From assembly GCA_965250025.1 (NCBI GenBank), contig OZ252283.1:744001-808000 (forward strand): 64,000 nucleotides of DNA, written 5' to 3'. Source of the DNA: CBDDLD01 sp965250025 (GTDB lineage: Bacteria; Bacteroidota; Bacteroidia; Flavobacteriales; Flavobacteriaceae). A program made the translations under genes and the position numbers. This document shows positions 44,133-52,044 of this stretch, piece after piece (the first letter of the stretch is position 1; every line of letters begins with the position of its first letter). The notes below the pieces were generated by a model. That model was not told the origin of the DNA, searched no databases, and saw only the letters and a list, made by a program, of their open reading frames with translations.

Positions 44133-44167
44133 ACAAACCCCATTTACGAATAGTGAATGGGGTTTGT
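44133..44167 (+). terminator. Intrinsic terminator between mazG and the carbonic anhydrase gene
   Basis: ACAAACCCCATT (44133-44144) pairs with AATGGGGTTTGT (44156-44167). Three inner pairs extend the stem to 15 around a GAATA loop (44148-44152). An AT-rich, T-dominated stretch follows (ATTTATATTTT), as expected for plus-strand termination. The opposite strand lacks an equally good T-run. Confidence 0.75.
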
Positions 44168-44193
44168 ATTTATATTTTAAAATTTTATTTAAC

Positions 44194-44206
44194 GCAACTA
44201 GGTTGC
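44194..44206. promoter_or_regulatory. Operator-like inverted repeat GCAAC-TAG-GTTGC
   Basis: GCAAC and GTTGC form a 5-bp dyad with a 3-base centre, about 80 bases before the ATG of the LCIB-like gene and about 20 bases ahead of a weak -7-like TATTTTTA. The position near a -33 region fits a repressor or activator site. The binding protein is unknown. A metal-dependent Fur-family regulator is one possibility, because the first gene encodes a probable zinc enzyme. Confidence 0.35.
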
Positions 44207-44285
44207 ATTAATAAAATTATCTCTTATTTTTACAATAAAGGAGTCAAATTCACAAACTTATTTTTCATAATATAAATTCAATACT

Positions 44286-44999
44286 ATGCTTCAAAGAAAA
44301 TTTGATCAGATTGTAAAAAGTCATTTTCCTAATGCTATGGATGCTAAAGATACCTCTATTCATTACCTGGGGAAAATGCAAAATGAATACAAAATAGACG
44401 TTTCTAAGGTACTAATGGCGACTTCAGTATGTTCTGATGATATCAATGTGCCTTCAACTTCATTTTTTAATGTATTATTTGGACCCTTCATTATGGGGGG
44501 ATTAGGAGGATTACCATTTGTTGGACAAACAGGTATGACAGCTTTCGCACATCACATTCCTGATGAAGGGAGTGCGTTTATATTCTATGGGCCTCATATT
44601 GGAATTACCCTGGAAGGGGATTTAGGTAAAATGTACAGACCGCGACAAGAGGAAACTGGTAATTCATGTGGCGCATTAATGTTAGCATTGAACCGGCTTC
44701 AAGATGAAAACTATAAGCCACAACTGAATGAAGATGATTATCAACAGATGAAACTGGAAGAAAGCTTGCTGCCTTATCGTGAGCAAATAATAGAAAGTAA
44801 TAATCAACAGAAAGCCATTACCGAAGCTACTTATGAAGTTATAAATAAAAAGATATACAATTATCTAGAAACCTGTAAAAATGAATTTAATGTTGATAAA
44901 GTAACACTTTTGGGAGGTATTATCATCAATACAGACTATGGTCTGGATGATTATTTTGATAAAAGAAACTTTGAAGTTGTTAGTGTCAAAGATTTATAG
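44286..44999 (+). CDS. LCIB-type beta-carbonic anhydrase (limiting-CO2-inducible B family)
   Basis: The 237-residue protein carries the hallmark order of LCIB/LCIC proteins: SVCSDDIN with C49, FGPFIMGGLGGLPFVGQTG, AFAHHIPDEG with H89/H90, FYGPHIGI, and GNSCGALMLAL with C128. C49, one of the paired His and C128 fit the Cys-His-Cys zinc site of this beta-carbonic-anhydrase-like family, first studied in algae. Family members hydrate CO2 or take part in the carbon-concentrating system. Here the role is presumably CO2/bicarbonate balance or supply of bicarbonate to carboxylases in a heterotroph, which is inference. It is followed at 33 bases by an unrecognised gene and then a PhoX-like gene on the same strand. 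Activity depends on details I cannot test. Confidence 0.8.
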   Translation: MLQRKFDQIVKSHFPNAMDAKDTSIHYLGKMQNEYKIDVSKVLMATSVCSDDINVPSTSFFNVLFGPFIMGGLGGLPFVGQTGMTAFAHHIPDEGSAFIFYGPHIGITLEGDLGKMYRPRQEETGNSCGALMLALNRLQDENYKPQLNEDDYQQMKLEESLLPYREQIIESNNQQKAITEATYEVINKKIYNYLETCKNEFNVDKVTLLGGIIINTDYGLDDYFDKRNFEVVSVKDL

Positions 45000-45032
45000 G
45001 TCGTTCTCAATGCTTCTTATTTATGTAACATA

Positions 45033-45530
45033 ATGCAGAGATATCTCTATTTTATCTGTCCAACTGATCATCTTGAAACTGTAATTGATAAAGCTTTCAA
45101 AGCGGAAAATTATTTTTTTACTTCCCTTGGTAACTCGGTGACATTTGATGAAAATGTGGTAGAAGGCATTCTTAAGCTAATAGAAACAAAGGGTATAGCA
45201 GAAATTACGTTTGTTTTATCTGATAATAATCAAATGCTCAAGGATATTATAAACCATCATGATCTCATGAACGCTATTATTGCGGATGATTACAATGCCA
45301 AAGTTGTATGGCAAGAGGCGGATTCAGAAGTGTTCTTGAAAACCGGACAGTATCCGTTTTCAATTCTTTCGTCTTTTCTTAACAATAAGATAAAAGAACT
45401 CAACCGTGAATTAAGTAATTTGGGCTGCAACACCATTAAAATACAAGGTAAAATTTATACGAATCAAAAGCATAGTTTTAAAGACATATACCCGGATATC
45501 ATGGATATGAAAAGGTATCGTTTGAATTGA
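45033..45530 (+). CDS. Unrecognised protein paired with the LCIB-like gene
   Basis: The 165-residue soluble protein has no signal peptide. It starts MQRYLYFICPTDHLETVIDK and contains YFFTSLGNSVTF and GIAEITFVLSDNNQMLKDII. This alternation of short strands and helices, with a Gly-Asn-x-Val turn followed by a helix and an ITFVLS strand, loosely recalls a beta-carbonic-anhydrase Rossmann-like core. However, the usual CxDxR and GHxxC zinc motifs are absent. I do not recognise a named family. It lies between the carbonic anhydrase gene (33 bases) and the PhoX-like gene (one base), so it is almost certainly co-expressed with both. A partner or regulator of the LCIB protein is the simplest guess. 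Confidence 0.65.
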   Translation: MQRYLYFICPTDHLETVIDKAFKAENYFFTSLGNSVTFDENVVEGILKLIETKGIAEITFVLSDNNQMLKDIINHHDLMNAIIADDYNAKVVWQEADSEVFLKTGQYPFSILSSFLNNKIKELNRELSNLGCNTIKIQGKIYTNQKHSFKDIYPDIMDMKRYRLN

Positions 45531-45531
45531 T

Positions 45532-47217
45532 ATGAAAACATATAAAAGAAGAGCATTTATTTCCTTCATAGGAAAGGCAAGTTTAGGAGCTATAATAACA
45601 CCACCTTTTTTAGTTGCTTGTGGTAATAATAGCAAACCTTTAGGTATTGAAGATAAATCTATAGAAAACCTTAAAAGATTAGGAGATCTTGTATTAGAAG
45701 GGTTGTTGCCTTCTGATAAGGATGACTTGCTTCTTGCTAAAGGCTTAAACTATCATGTTGTTGCAAAATGGGGTGATAAGATTAATCATAATGATACCTT
45801 TGGATTCAACAATGACTTTACGTGTTACATTCCTTTAGATGAAGAAAATCCAAAAGATGGGCTTTTATGGGTAAACCATGAATATATAAATCCACTTTTT
45901 GTATCCGGTTTTGATGCAATGAATAATTCCCCAGAGCATAAAACATTAGAACAAGTACATAAAGAGATGTACGATGTAGGCGGGAGCATAGTCAGAATCA
46001 AAGAAGAAAACGGAACATGGAAGATTGTACAAAATGATCCGTTGAACAGGCGAATTACAGCGCAAACACCAATTCAACTGAATTGGGATACTCCAATCAA
46101 AGGAAAAACCACAGCGATTGGAACGCTAAGTAATTGTTCGGGAGGCATTACGCCGTGGAAAACCTTTCTTACCTGCGAAGAAAACTATGATGGCTTTTTT
46201 GGAGAAACCGAATACGATGAAAACGATGTGCCAACACATAGATCAAGTCATTATGGGTGGGAGAAGTTCTATGAATACCCGCCAGAACACTATGGTTGGG
46301 TAGTCGAAGTAGATCCAAAAGATGGAAAGACCCAAAAACACGTAGCTTTAGGAAGATTTGCACACGAATGTTGCACCCTGTATGAATTAGAAGACAAGCG
46401 CGTGGTAGCTTACACAGGAGATGATAAAAACGATGAGCATTTATATAAATTCATAGGATCTAAACCCGGATCATTGAAAGAGGGGACACTATATGTTGCA
46501 GATACCATCAATGGAAAGTGGTTGGCATTAGATTGGGAAAGCCAACCCATTTTAAAAGAAAGATTCAAAGATCAAACAGAAGTACTTGTCAGAGCTAGAG
46601 AAGCTGCAAAGCTGTTGGGGGCTAGTGCGTTAAATCGCCCTGAAGATATTGAAATTGATCCTCTGACCGGAAATATATTTGTTTCGTTAACCAATAATAA
46701 AGCTAAAGACGATTTCCATGGTTCTATATTAAAAATTGAAGAAACAGATGGTCAATTCGACGCATTAACATTCAAAGCTTCTACTTATAAAGCCGGAGGC
46801 GAAGAGAGTGGATTTTCCTGCCCGGATAACCTGGCCTTTGATTTATCCGGAAACCTTTGGATAACCTCAGATATGTCTGGAAGCGCTATGAATAAGGAAG
46901 AAGGGCCATATATGCCTTTTAAAAATAATAGTTTATTTGTAATTCCCAGGTATGGAAAGGATGCTGGAAAAGTAATCAGGGTAGCTTCTGCACCTAAAGA
47001 TGCTGAACTTACCGGACCATGGTTTTCTCCTGATGGTAAAACCTTATTTTTGAGTGTACAACACCCGGGAGAACAAACAAGAGATTTAAATCAACCAACA
47101 AGTCAATGGCCTTTTGATAATGATCATATACCAAAACCTGCGGTTGTGGCAATTAAGGGTGATTTAATTGAGAAGATGAATAAGCTTAATCAAATAGCGG
47201 CAATTATTAAGAATTGA
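45532..47217 (+). CDS. Tat-exported PhoX-like lipoprotein (DUF839)
   Basis: The 561-residue protein has a twin-arginine signal (KRRAFISFIGK) followed by a lipobox (FLVAC, C about 30), so it should be exported folded and lipid-anchored. The body matches the PhoX/DUF839 propeller family: LWVNHEYINPL, SNCSGGITPWKTFLTCEENYDG, GRFAHECCTLYELED, ALNRPEDIEIDPLTGNIFVS and GPWFSPDGKTLFLSVQHPGE. PhoX enzymes are iron/calcium-dependent alkaline phosphatases. Whether this member is a phosphatase cannot be decided, because many DUF839 proteins are annotated only by similarity. It begins one base after the preceding gene. A bidirectional hairpin terminator follows. Confidence 0.88.
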   Translation: MKTYKRRAFISFIGKASLGAIITPPFLVACGNNSKPLGIEDKSIENLKRLGDLVLEGLLPSDKDDLLLAKGLNYHVVAKWGDKINHNDTFGFNNDFTCYIPLDEENPKDGLLWVNHEYINPLFVSGFDAMNNSPEHKTLEQVHKEMYDVGGSIVRIKEENGTWKIVQNDPLNRRITAQTPIQLNWDTPIKGKTTAIGTLSNCSGGITPWKTFLTCEENYDGFFGETEYDENDVPTHRSSHYGWEKFYEYPPEHYGWVVEVDPKDGKTQKHVALGRFAHECCTLYELEDKRVVAYTGDDKNDEHLYKFIGSKPGSLKEGTLYVADTINGKWLALDWESQPILKERFKDQTEVLVRAREAAKLLGASALNRPEDIEIDPLTGNIFVSLTNNKAKDDFHGSILKIEETDGQFDALTFKASTYKAGGEESGFSCPDNLAFDLSGNLWITSDMSGSAMNKEEGPYMPFKNNSLFVIPRYGKDAGKVIRVASAPKDAELTGPWFSPDGKTLFLSVQHPGEQTRDLNQPTSQWPFDNDHIPKPAVVAIKGDLIEKMNKLNQIAAIIKN

Positions 47218-47221
47218 ATTA

Positions 47222-47251
47222 AGAAGGGACTGTAAAAATACAGTCCCTTCT
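47222..47251. terminator. Bidirectional terminator between convergent genes
   Basis: A 13-bp perfect stem (core GAAGGGACTGTA with TACAGTCCCTTC) with an AAAA loop lies four bases after the PhoX-like stop, and 28 bases beyond the stop of the DUF349 gene on the other strand. Its flanks are T- and A-rich but lack a long T-run, so efficiency may be moderate. Confidence 0.75.
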
Positions 47252-47278
47252 CTTAATATACTTTTAGCTTAGGATAGC

Positions 47279-49252
47279 TTAATACATATCCTTCAACTTT
47301 TTAAGTTTTTCTTTCCAGTTCTCTAATTCTTTCTTGTGCTTATCGATATTTTTATGTACTTCTTTTACCAATGGATTATCGTCCTTAACATTAGAGAAGA
47401 ACTGTAGGTTGTTTTCGAGCTGATTGATTTCTGATTTAACTTCGTCGATCTTTTTACGAATGAAATTATGCTCGTTATCTAACAGCCTCGTATTATCCGG
47501 GTTAGATAGGTTTTCAAGTTTGTTCTCAAACTTTATCATATCTACCTTGGCCTTATCCATTTTAAGCTTGTCAAAAGCAGCATCAATGGCCTTATAAAAT
47601 TTACCTTCAATAAATCGCTTATTATCCGGGACACTTCCTACAGACTTCCATTCCGATATTTTACTTTTGAGGGTTTCAATATCCTTTTTATCGTCACCTG
47701 TGAGTTCCATAGCTTTTAAGCCATCTAATAGCGCTGTCTTTTTATCAAAAGCTTCATAAAGCTCTTTGTTTTCGGCTTTTCGTTCGGCATGTAACCGATC
47801 GAAATAATGATTACAAGCCGCTTTAAAACGCTTCCATATTTTATCGCTATCTCTTCGGGGTACATGACCTATATGCTTCCAATCGTTCTGAATTTTCTTC
47901 ATCAACGGCGTAACAGTATCAAAATCGTCACTGTCTTTATTGTCCTCGGCAATTTTAATAAGATCTTTTTTCTTTTGAAGATTCTCGTACTGATCTTTCT
48001 TTAAATTCTTATAAAATGTATTTTTCTTGCGATTGAAGCTTCTGACAGCTTCTTTAAATTTAGCCCAGGTGGCTTCATTAACCTTTAAAGGTACTTTTCC
48101 GGCATTAAAGAAATCCTGACGAAGGGCTTCAATAGCTTTTATGTTTTTTTGCCAAACGCTATGAGATTCAGATTGTACTTCTCCTATAGTTATGATTTTG
48201 GCAATGATCTCTTCTTTTTTTACCAAATTAGCTTCGTAAGCTTTATCAAGATCCTTGTAGTAGGCTTGGCGCTTATCGTGTATAATTTTTGTAGCATTAC
48301 TAAACCGTTCCCATATGTCTTCGCGATGTTCCTTAGCCACAGGTCCCAGCTCTTCTTTCCAAAGCTTATGTAGCACTTGAAGCTCTCTAAAACTTCTATT
48401 GATATTATCATCTGCCGCCAATGCTTCTGCTTGCTCTATAATCTTCAGTTTCTGCTCTAAATTATGCTTAAAATCCATGTCTCGCAGATCGCGATTAAGA
48501 TGTAAAAAGTCATAAAAACGTTCAACATGGTGATGGTAAGAGTTCCAAGCATTGTTATACTTGTCTCTTGGTATTGGACCCGCATTACGCCAACGCTCTT
48601 GAAGCTCTTTAAAGTGCTTGTAAGTAGAATTAATATTTTCTTCAACATTGAGTAAACCTTTAATTTCCTCAATAATAGATAGTCTGTTGTTGAGGTTATT
48701 TTTTAAGTTTTGTTCTCGGTCCTTATAATATGCATTGATATTAGTCTTATACGCTTTATAGGCACTGTTAAAACGTTTTTTAGTATCGTTAGAATAATAA
48801 AAATCGATCTCATTTCCACCATCATTGAGAAATTCATCCTTTTTTTCTTCTAATAATGCATTATACTTAGAGTTGAATTCGGATTTGATCTCGTTAATGT
48901 GAGACGAAATGGTCTGTATTTTATGATGATGCAATAGCTTTTCAAATTCATCCACAAGTTGTTCCATACTCATGGCATGATAATCTTTAGCCTCAAGTTT
49001 ATGGCGTTCATGATTATCCTCATCTTCAGCATCTTCGGCATTCGAAGCTTCAATTTCTTCTACATGATCCTGTTCTGAGTTTTCAATTTCAGTTGCAGGA
49101 CTTTCACTAACTTCTGTTGCAGGGTTGCTATCTGAGATGTCTTCAGGCGCTATATCAATAGCTTCAGAGTTTTCAGTTGGAGCAGTACCAGTTTCTTCTG
49201 GGGTTACTTCTTTTTTTCCATCTGCATCTTGCAGGTTATCATTCTCTAACAT
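47279..49252 (-). CDS. DUF349 repeat protein
   Basis: The 657-residue protein has a ~90-residue acidic, low-complexity N-terminus (many Glu, Asp, Thr and Ser). Five or more DUF349 helical repeats follow, each recognisable by a tryptophan-based core such as ELQERWRNAGPIPRDKYNNAW, LHKLWKEELGPVAKEHREDI, QNDWKHIGHVPRRDSDKIW and ISEWKSVGSVPDNKRF. The C-terminus is a coiled coil (KIDEVKSEINQLENNLQFF). It has no signal or membrane segment, so it is cytoplasmic. The family is widespread in Bacteroidota without a settled function. It ends beside the shared terminator. Confidence 0.85.
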   Translation of the reverse strand: MLENDNLQDADGKKEVTPEETGTAPTENSEAIDIAPEDISDSNPATEVSESPATEIENSEQDHVEEIEASNAEDAEDEDNHERHKLEAKDYHAMSMEQLVDEFEKLLHHHKIQTISSHINEIKSEFNSKYNALLEEKKDEFLNDGGNEIDFYYSNDTKKRFNSAYKAYKTNINAYYKDREQNLKNNLNNRLSIIEEIKGLLNVEENINSTYKHFKELQERWRNAGPIPRDKYNNAWNSYHHHVERFYDFLHLNRDLRDMDFKHNLEQKLKIIEQAEALAADDNINRSFRELQVLHKLWKEELGPVAKEHREDIWERFSNATKIIHDKRQAYYKDLDKAYEANLVKKEEIIAKIITIGEVQSESHSVWQKNIKAIEALRQDFFNAGKVPLKVNEATWAKFKEAVRSFNRKKNTFYKNLKKDQYENLQKKKDLIKIAEDNKDSDDFDTVTPLMKKIQNDWKHIGHVPRRDSDKIWKRFKAACNHYFDRLHAERKAENKELYEAFDKKTALLDGLKAMELTGDDKKDIETLKSKISEWKSVGSVPDNKRFIEGKFYKAIDAAFDKLKMDKAKVDMIKFENKLENLSNPDNTRLLDNEHNFIRKKIDEVKSEINQLENNLQFFSNVKDDNPLVKEVHKNIDKHKKELENWKEKLKKLKDMY

Positions 49253-49336
49253 TTAATCAACGTTTTTTACATAATTAAACAATAAAGATAACAACAAGCT
49301 TTAGAAATCCAAAAGGAAACGTAACAATGCTTTAAA

Positions 49337-50098
49337 TTAAGAACGATTCCAAATCTTCCAGGCTTTATCTGCCTGAAGTTTCAGCATTTCCAAGCCATTA
49401 CACGTCGTAGCACCTTTAATATCACCCACACTTAAAAATTTTGTTTGACTTGGATTATATATGAGGTCGTATAGTATATGATTTGATGTGATGGCATCGT
49501 AAGGAATGTCAGGGCATTGATTGACATTTGGAAATGTACCCACAGGTGTACAATTGATAATGATAGAATAGGACGAAATGATATCATCGGTAAGGTCAGT
49601 ATAAAGAAACTTGACGCCTTTTTTGAAATCTCTTGAGACATAATCAAATGCTATCCCCATTTTTTTTAGTGCATGAGCTATGGCTTTAGATGCGCCTCCC
49701 GTGCCTAAGATTAAGGCCGTTTTATGATGAGACTTTAGCAGAGGTTTCAAAGATTTCCTAAATCCGTAATAATCCGTATTATATCCTATAAGTTTTCCTT
49801 TTTTAGTAATTCTGATAGTATTGACAGCACCAATTTTGTCTGCACGTTTATTGATAATGTCTAAATGCGGAATTATAGCTTCTTTATATGGAATGGTAAC
49901 ATTTAAGCCTTTTAGGTTGGGGTTTTGTGCTATGATCTTTTTGAAATCATCTATGGAAGAGATATCAAAATTCTGATAGCTGTATGGTAATAATTCCTTT
50001 TTAAACTTTTCAGCAAAGTAATTTTTAGAGAAAGAATAAGAAATGTTTTTACCTATTAAACCAAACTCAGGATTTAATTGCTCTAGTGCGTTTTCCAT
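49337..50098 (-). CDS. aroE: Shikimate dehydrogenase
   Basis: The 253-residue enzyme has the substrate motif FGLIGKNISYSFSKNYF at the start, LKGLNVTIPYKEAIIPHLD with the catalytic Lys, GAVNTIRITKKGKLIGYNTD, and the NADP-binding loop ALILGTGGASKAIAHAL. NCTPVGTFPN and DLIYNP follow later. It reduces 3-dehydroshikimate to shikimate in the chorismate pathway. Its start overlaps the end of the upstream DUF368 gene by 32 bases, so the two are tightly coupled. The DUF349 gene follows after 84 bases. Confidence 0.95.
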   Translation of the reverse strand: MENALEQLNPEFGLIGKNISYSFSKNYFAEKFKKELLPYSYQNFDISSIDDFKKIIAQNPNLKGLNVTIPYKEAIIPHLDIINKRADKIGAVNTIRITKKGKLIGYNTDYYGFRKSLKPLLKSHHKTALILGTGGASKAIAHALKKMGIAFDYVSRDFKKGVKFLYTDLTDDIISSYSIIINCTPVGTFPNVNQCPDIPYDAITSNHILYDLIYNPSQTKFLSVGDIKGATTCNGLEMLKLQADKAWKIWNRS

Positions 50099-51086
50099 AC
50101 CATTCCAATCCTAAAATTATAAGGATTCCAAGGGCAATATACAGAATTGCCCAGTAAGTTTCGGTACCAAATTCCGGTAAATATCGACGGTAATTTTCAA
50201 TGATCTGTTTTCCAGAGGAATCCAAAACAAAAGACCCGTCAGTAGCTTTTTTATAAACCGTTTCTTTCCATGGCCATACCACACCCAAAGAGCCAATAAT
50301 AAATCCAATGATAGTAGCTAAAGTAATACTCTTATAATTACGCAAGATATAATTCAAGACATGAGAAAATGTCACTAGACCAGCTACAGAACCTAAGGTG
50401 AATACCGCAAGTACCTTAAGCATTCTTAAGCGTTCGGCATTTTCTGTAAATGAAAAATCACCATTAAGCATCTCAAACAGCGTATCGTATAATGCGTTTA
50501 CAGAATCGACCAACAGAAGTACATAATTGCCCAGAAGGATTAAAATAAAAGAGCCTGAGAATCCGGGAAGTGTCATTCCGGAAACACTAATAATACCACA
50601 GAAAAACACAAAAAACAGATTGTCATTTTGTTTGGCAGGATCTAAAAAACTAATACTAAGGCCAATTAATGCACCAATGATTAAAGCGATGATGGTTTTT
50701 CTGTTCCAATCTTTAAAATCTTTATTGATGTAGTATATGGATCCTACGATCATACCGAAGAATAAACTCCATACATACAGCTCGTAATGTATGATTAAGT
50801 AATCTAATAGCTTAGAAACACTAAAATAGCTTATGATCATTCCTAAAAATAATAAGCTTATGAATCTGCCATTTATATAATGATAAAAGCTTTTAAAACG
50901 ACCATTAATAAATAACTTGAAAGCTGTGCGATTGACACGTTGTAGCGAATAAATAAATTCTTCATAAAAACCAGCTACGAAAGCAACAACACCACCAGAA
51001 ACGCCCGGGACTTTATTGGCAGCTCCCATAGCAAGACCCTTAATAACCAGGAATAATCTGTCTTTTAACGTTCTTGTGCTTTCCAA
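50067..51086 (-). CDS. DUF368 membrane protein (PopT-like undecaprenyl-phosphate transporter)
   Basis: The 339-residue membrane protein has about nine helices and the DUF368 signature GLAMGAANKVPGVSGGVVAF plus GMTLPGFSGSFILILLGNY. DUF368 (PopT) proteins have recently been shown to help return undecaprenyl phosphate across the inner membrane, recycling the lipid carrier for wall and surface polysaccharides. It is the second of two adjacent paralogues; the other ends one base upstream. The coupled aroE overlap follows. Confidence 0.85.
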   Translation of the reverse strand: MESTRTLKDRLFLVIKGLAMGAANKVPGVSGGVVAFVAGFYEEFIYSLQRVNRTAFKLFINGRFKSFYHYINGRFISLLFLGMIISYFSVSKLLDYLIIHYELYVWSLFFGMIVGSIYYINKDFKDWNRKTIIALIIGALIGLSISFLDPAKQNDNLFFVFFCGIISVSGMTLPGFSGSFILILLGNYVLLLVDSVNALYDTLFEMLNGDFSFTENAERLRMLKVLAVFTLGSVAGLVTFSHVLNYILRNYKSITLATIIGFIIGSLGVVWPWKETVYKKATDGSFVLDSSGKQIIENYRRYLPEFGTETYWAILYIALGILIILGLEWYGKRTRAIKS

Positions 51087-51087
51087 T

Positions 51088-52008
51088 TTATTGCTTTTTT
51101 TTACCTATTCGTTCCAAGATAAAAATAGTTAAAAAACCACTAAGCATTAGTACAATGGCTAATGCTATTTGTGGATTTCCATCATAAGTTAATGGCGATA
51201 TACTTTCTTCATTTAAAGGAACCTTGACATTATCGGAATTCAAACGCCATGTGAGGACTTTTTTCCAGGGCCATACCTTATTTAGCGAACCTATTATAAA
51301 CCCTGTTAACAAGGCTAAAGTTGTATTGTGATAGTTCCTGAAAAGCCATTTCAATATTTTACTAAAACTGAGCAACCCTATTATGGCGCCCAAAGAAAAG
51401 ATCAGGATTTTTTTAAGGTCAAAATCATGAATGGCATCGCTTAGTGTTTTATAAGCACCTAGAATGACCAGAATAAAAGCTCCAGAGATGCCGGGTAAGA
51501 TCATGGCGCAAATAGCAATAGCACCGGCTATAAACAAAAAGTATAAGCTGTCATTGTTTCCTAAAGAGGGTAATGTAGAGATATAGTAAGCTATAAATGC
51601 ACCAAATAATAGGGCAATAATACTGCTTGGCTTCCAGGATTTAATTTGCTTGCCGACAAAAAATATACTGGCTACGATGAGTCCAAAAAAGAACGACCAG
51701 ATGAGTATGGGATGGTGTTCTATGAGGTATTTCGCAATTCTCATAAAGGATACAAAGCTTATGAGAATGCCTATAAACAACGCAGTAACAAAGTTGCCAT
51801 TGAGCTGCTGCCAGAAGGCCTTAAAACCATGTTTTTTTAATGTAGCTACTAAAGACAGATTAATGTTACCAATGGTGGTGATCAATTCCTCATAAATTCC
51901 CGATATTAGGGCAATAGTACCCCCTGAAACTCCAGGAACGGCATCTGCTGCTCCCATGGCTATACCCTTAAAGGTAATCCATAAATAATCTATAAATCGT
52001 CTTTGCAT
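51088..52008 (-). CDS. DUF368 membrane protein (PopT-like), tandem paralogue
   Basis: The 306-residue paralogue has the same double signature, GIAMGAADAVPGVSGGTIAL and CAMILPGISGAFILVILGAY, and a similar helix layout. It differs from its neighbour in about half of the residues, so the duplication is old. It starts 36 bases after the TPR gene and sits one base before the second paralogue. It is probably another undecaprenyl-phosphate transporter or one with a different condition of use. Confidence 0.85.
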   Translation of the reverse strand: MQRRFIDYLWITFKGIAMGAADAVPGVSGGTIALISGIYEELITTIGNINLSLVATLKKHGFKAFWQQLNGNFVTALFIGILISFVSFMRIAKYLIEHHPILIWSFFFGLIVASIFFVGKQIKSWKPSSIIALLFGAFIAYYISTLPSLGNNDSLYFLFIAGAIAICAMILPGISGAFILVILGAYKTLSDAIHDFDLKKILIFSLGAIIGLLSFSKILKWLFRNYHNTTLALLTGFIIGSLNKVWPWKKVLTWRLNSDNVKVPLNEESISPLTYDGNPQIALAIVLMLSGFLTIFILERIGKKKQ

Positions 52009-52044
52009 TCCTTAAAAAAATAAGAAACGTAAAGGTATGGATTT

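Larger units (their letters stand above)
43984..44285. other. Intergenic region with candidate structured RNA
   Basis: The 302 bases after mazG hold an A-run/T-run pair straight after the stop (AAAAAAA CCTGA TTTTTTT). There is a 7-bp hairpin (44048-44054 with 44061-44067), a long-range helix of 12 pairs including two G-U pairs (44029-44040 with 44142-44153), a strong terminator hairpin (44133-44167), and an inverted repeat at 44194-44206. The long-range helix and the terminator stem share bases 44142-44147 and so exclude each other. I see no protein gene. A small RNA or an attenuator leader are possible readings. A weak -7-like TATTTTTA at 44225-44232 could drive the carbonic anhydrase gene. 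Confidence 0.45.
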
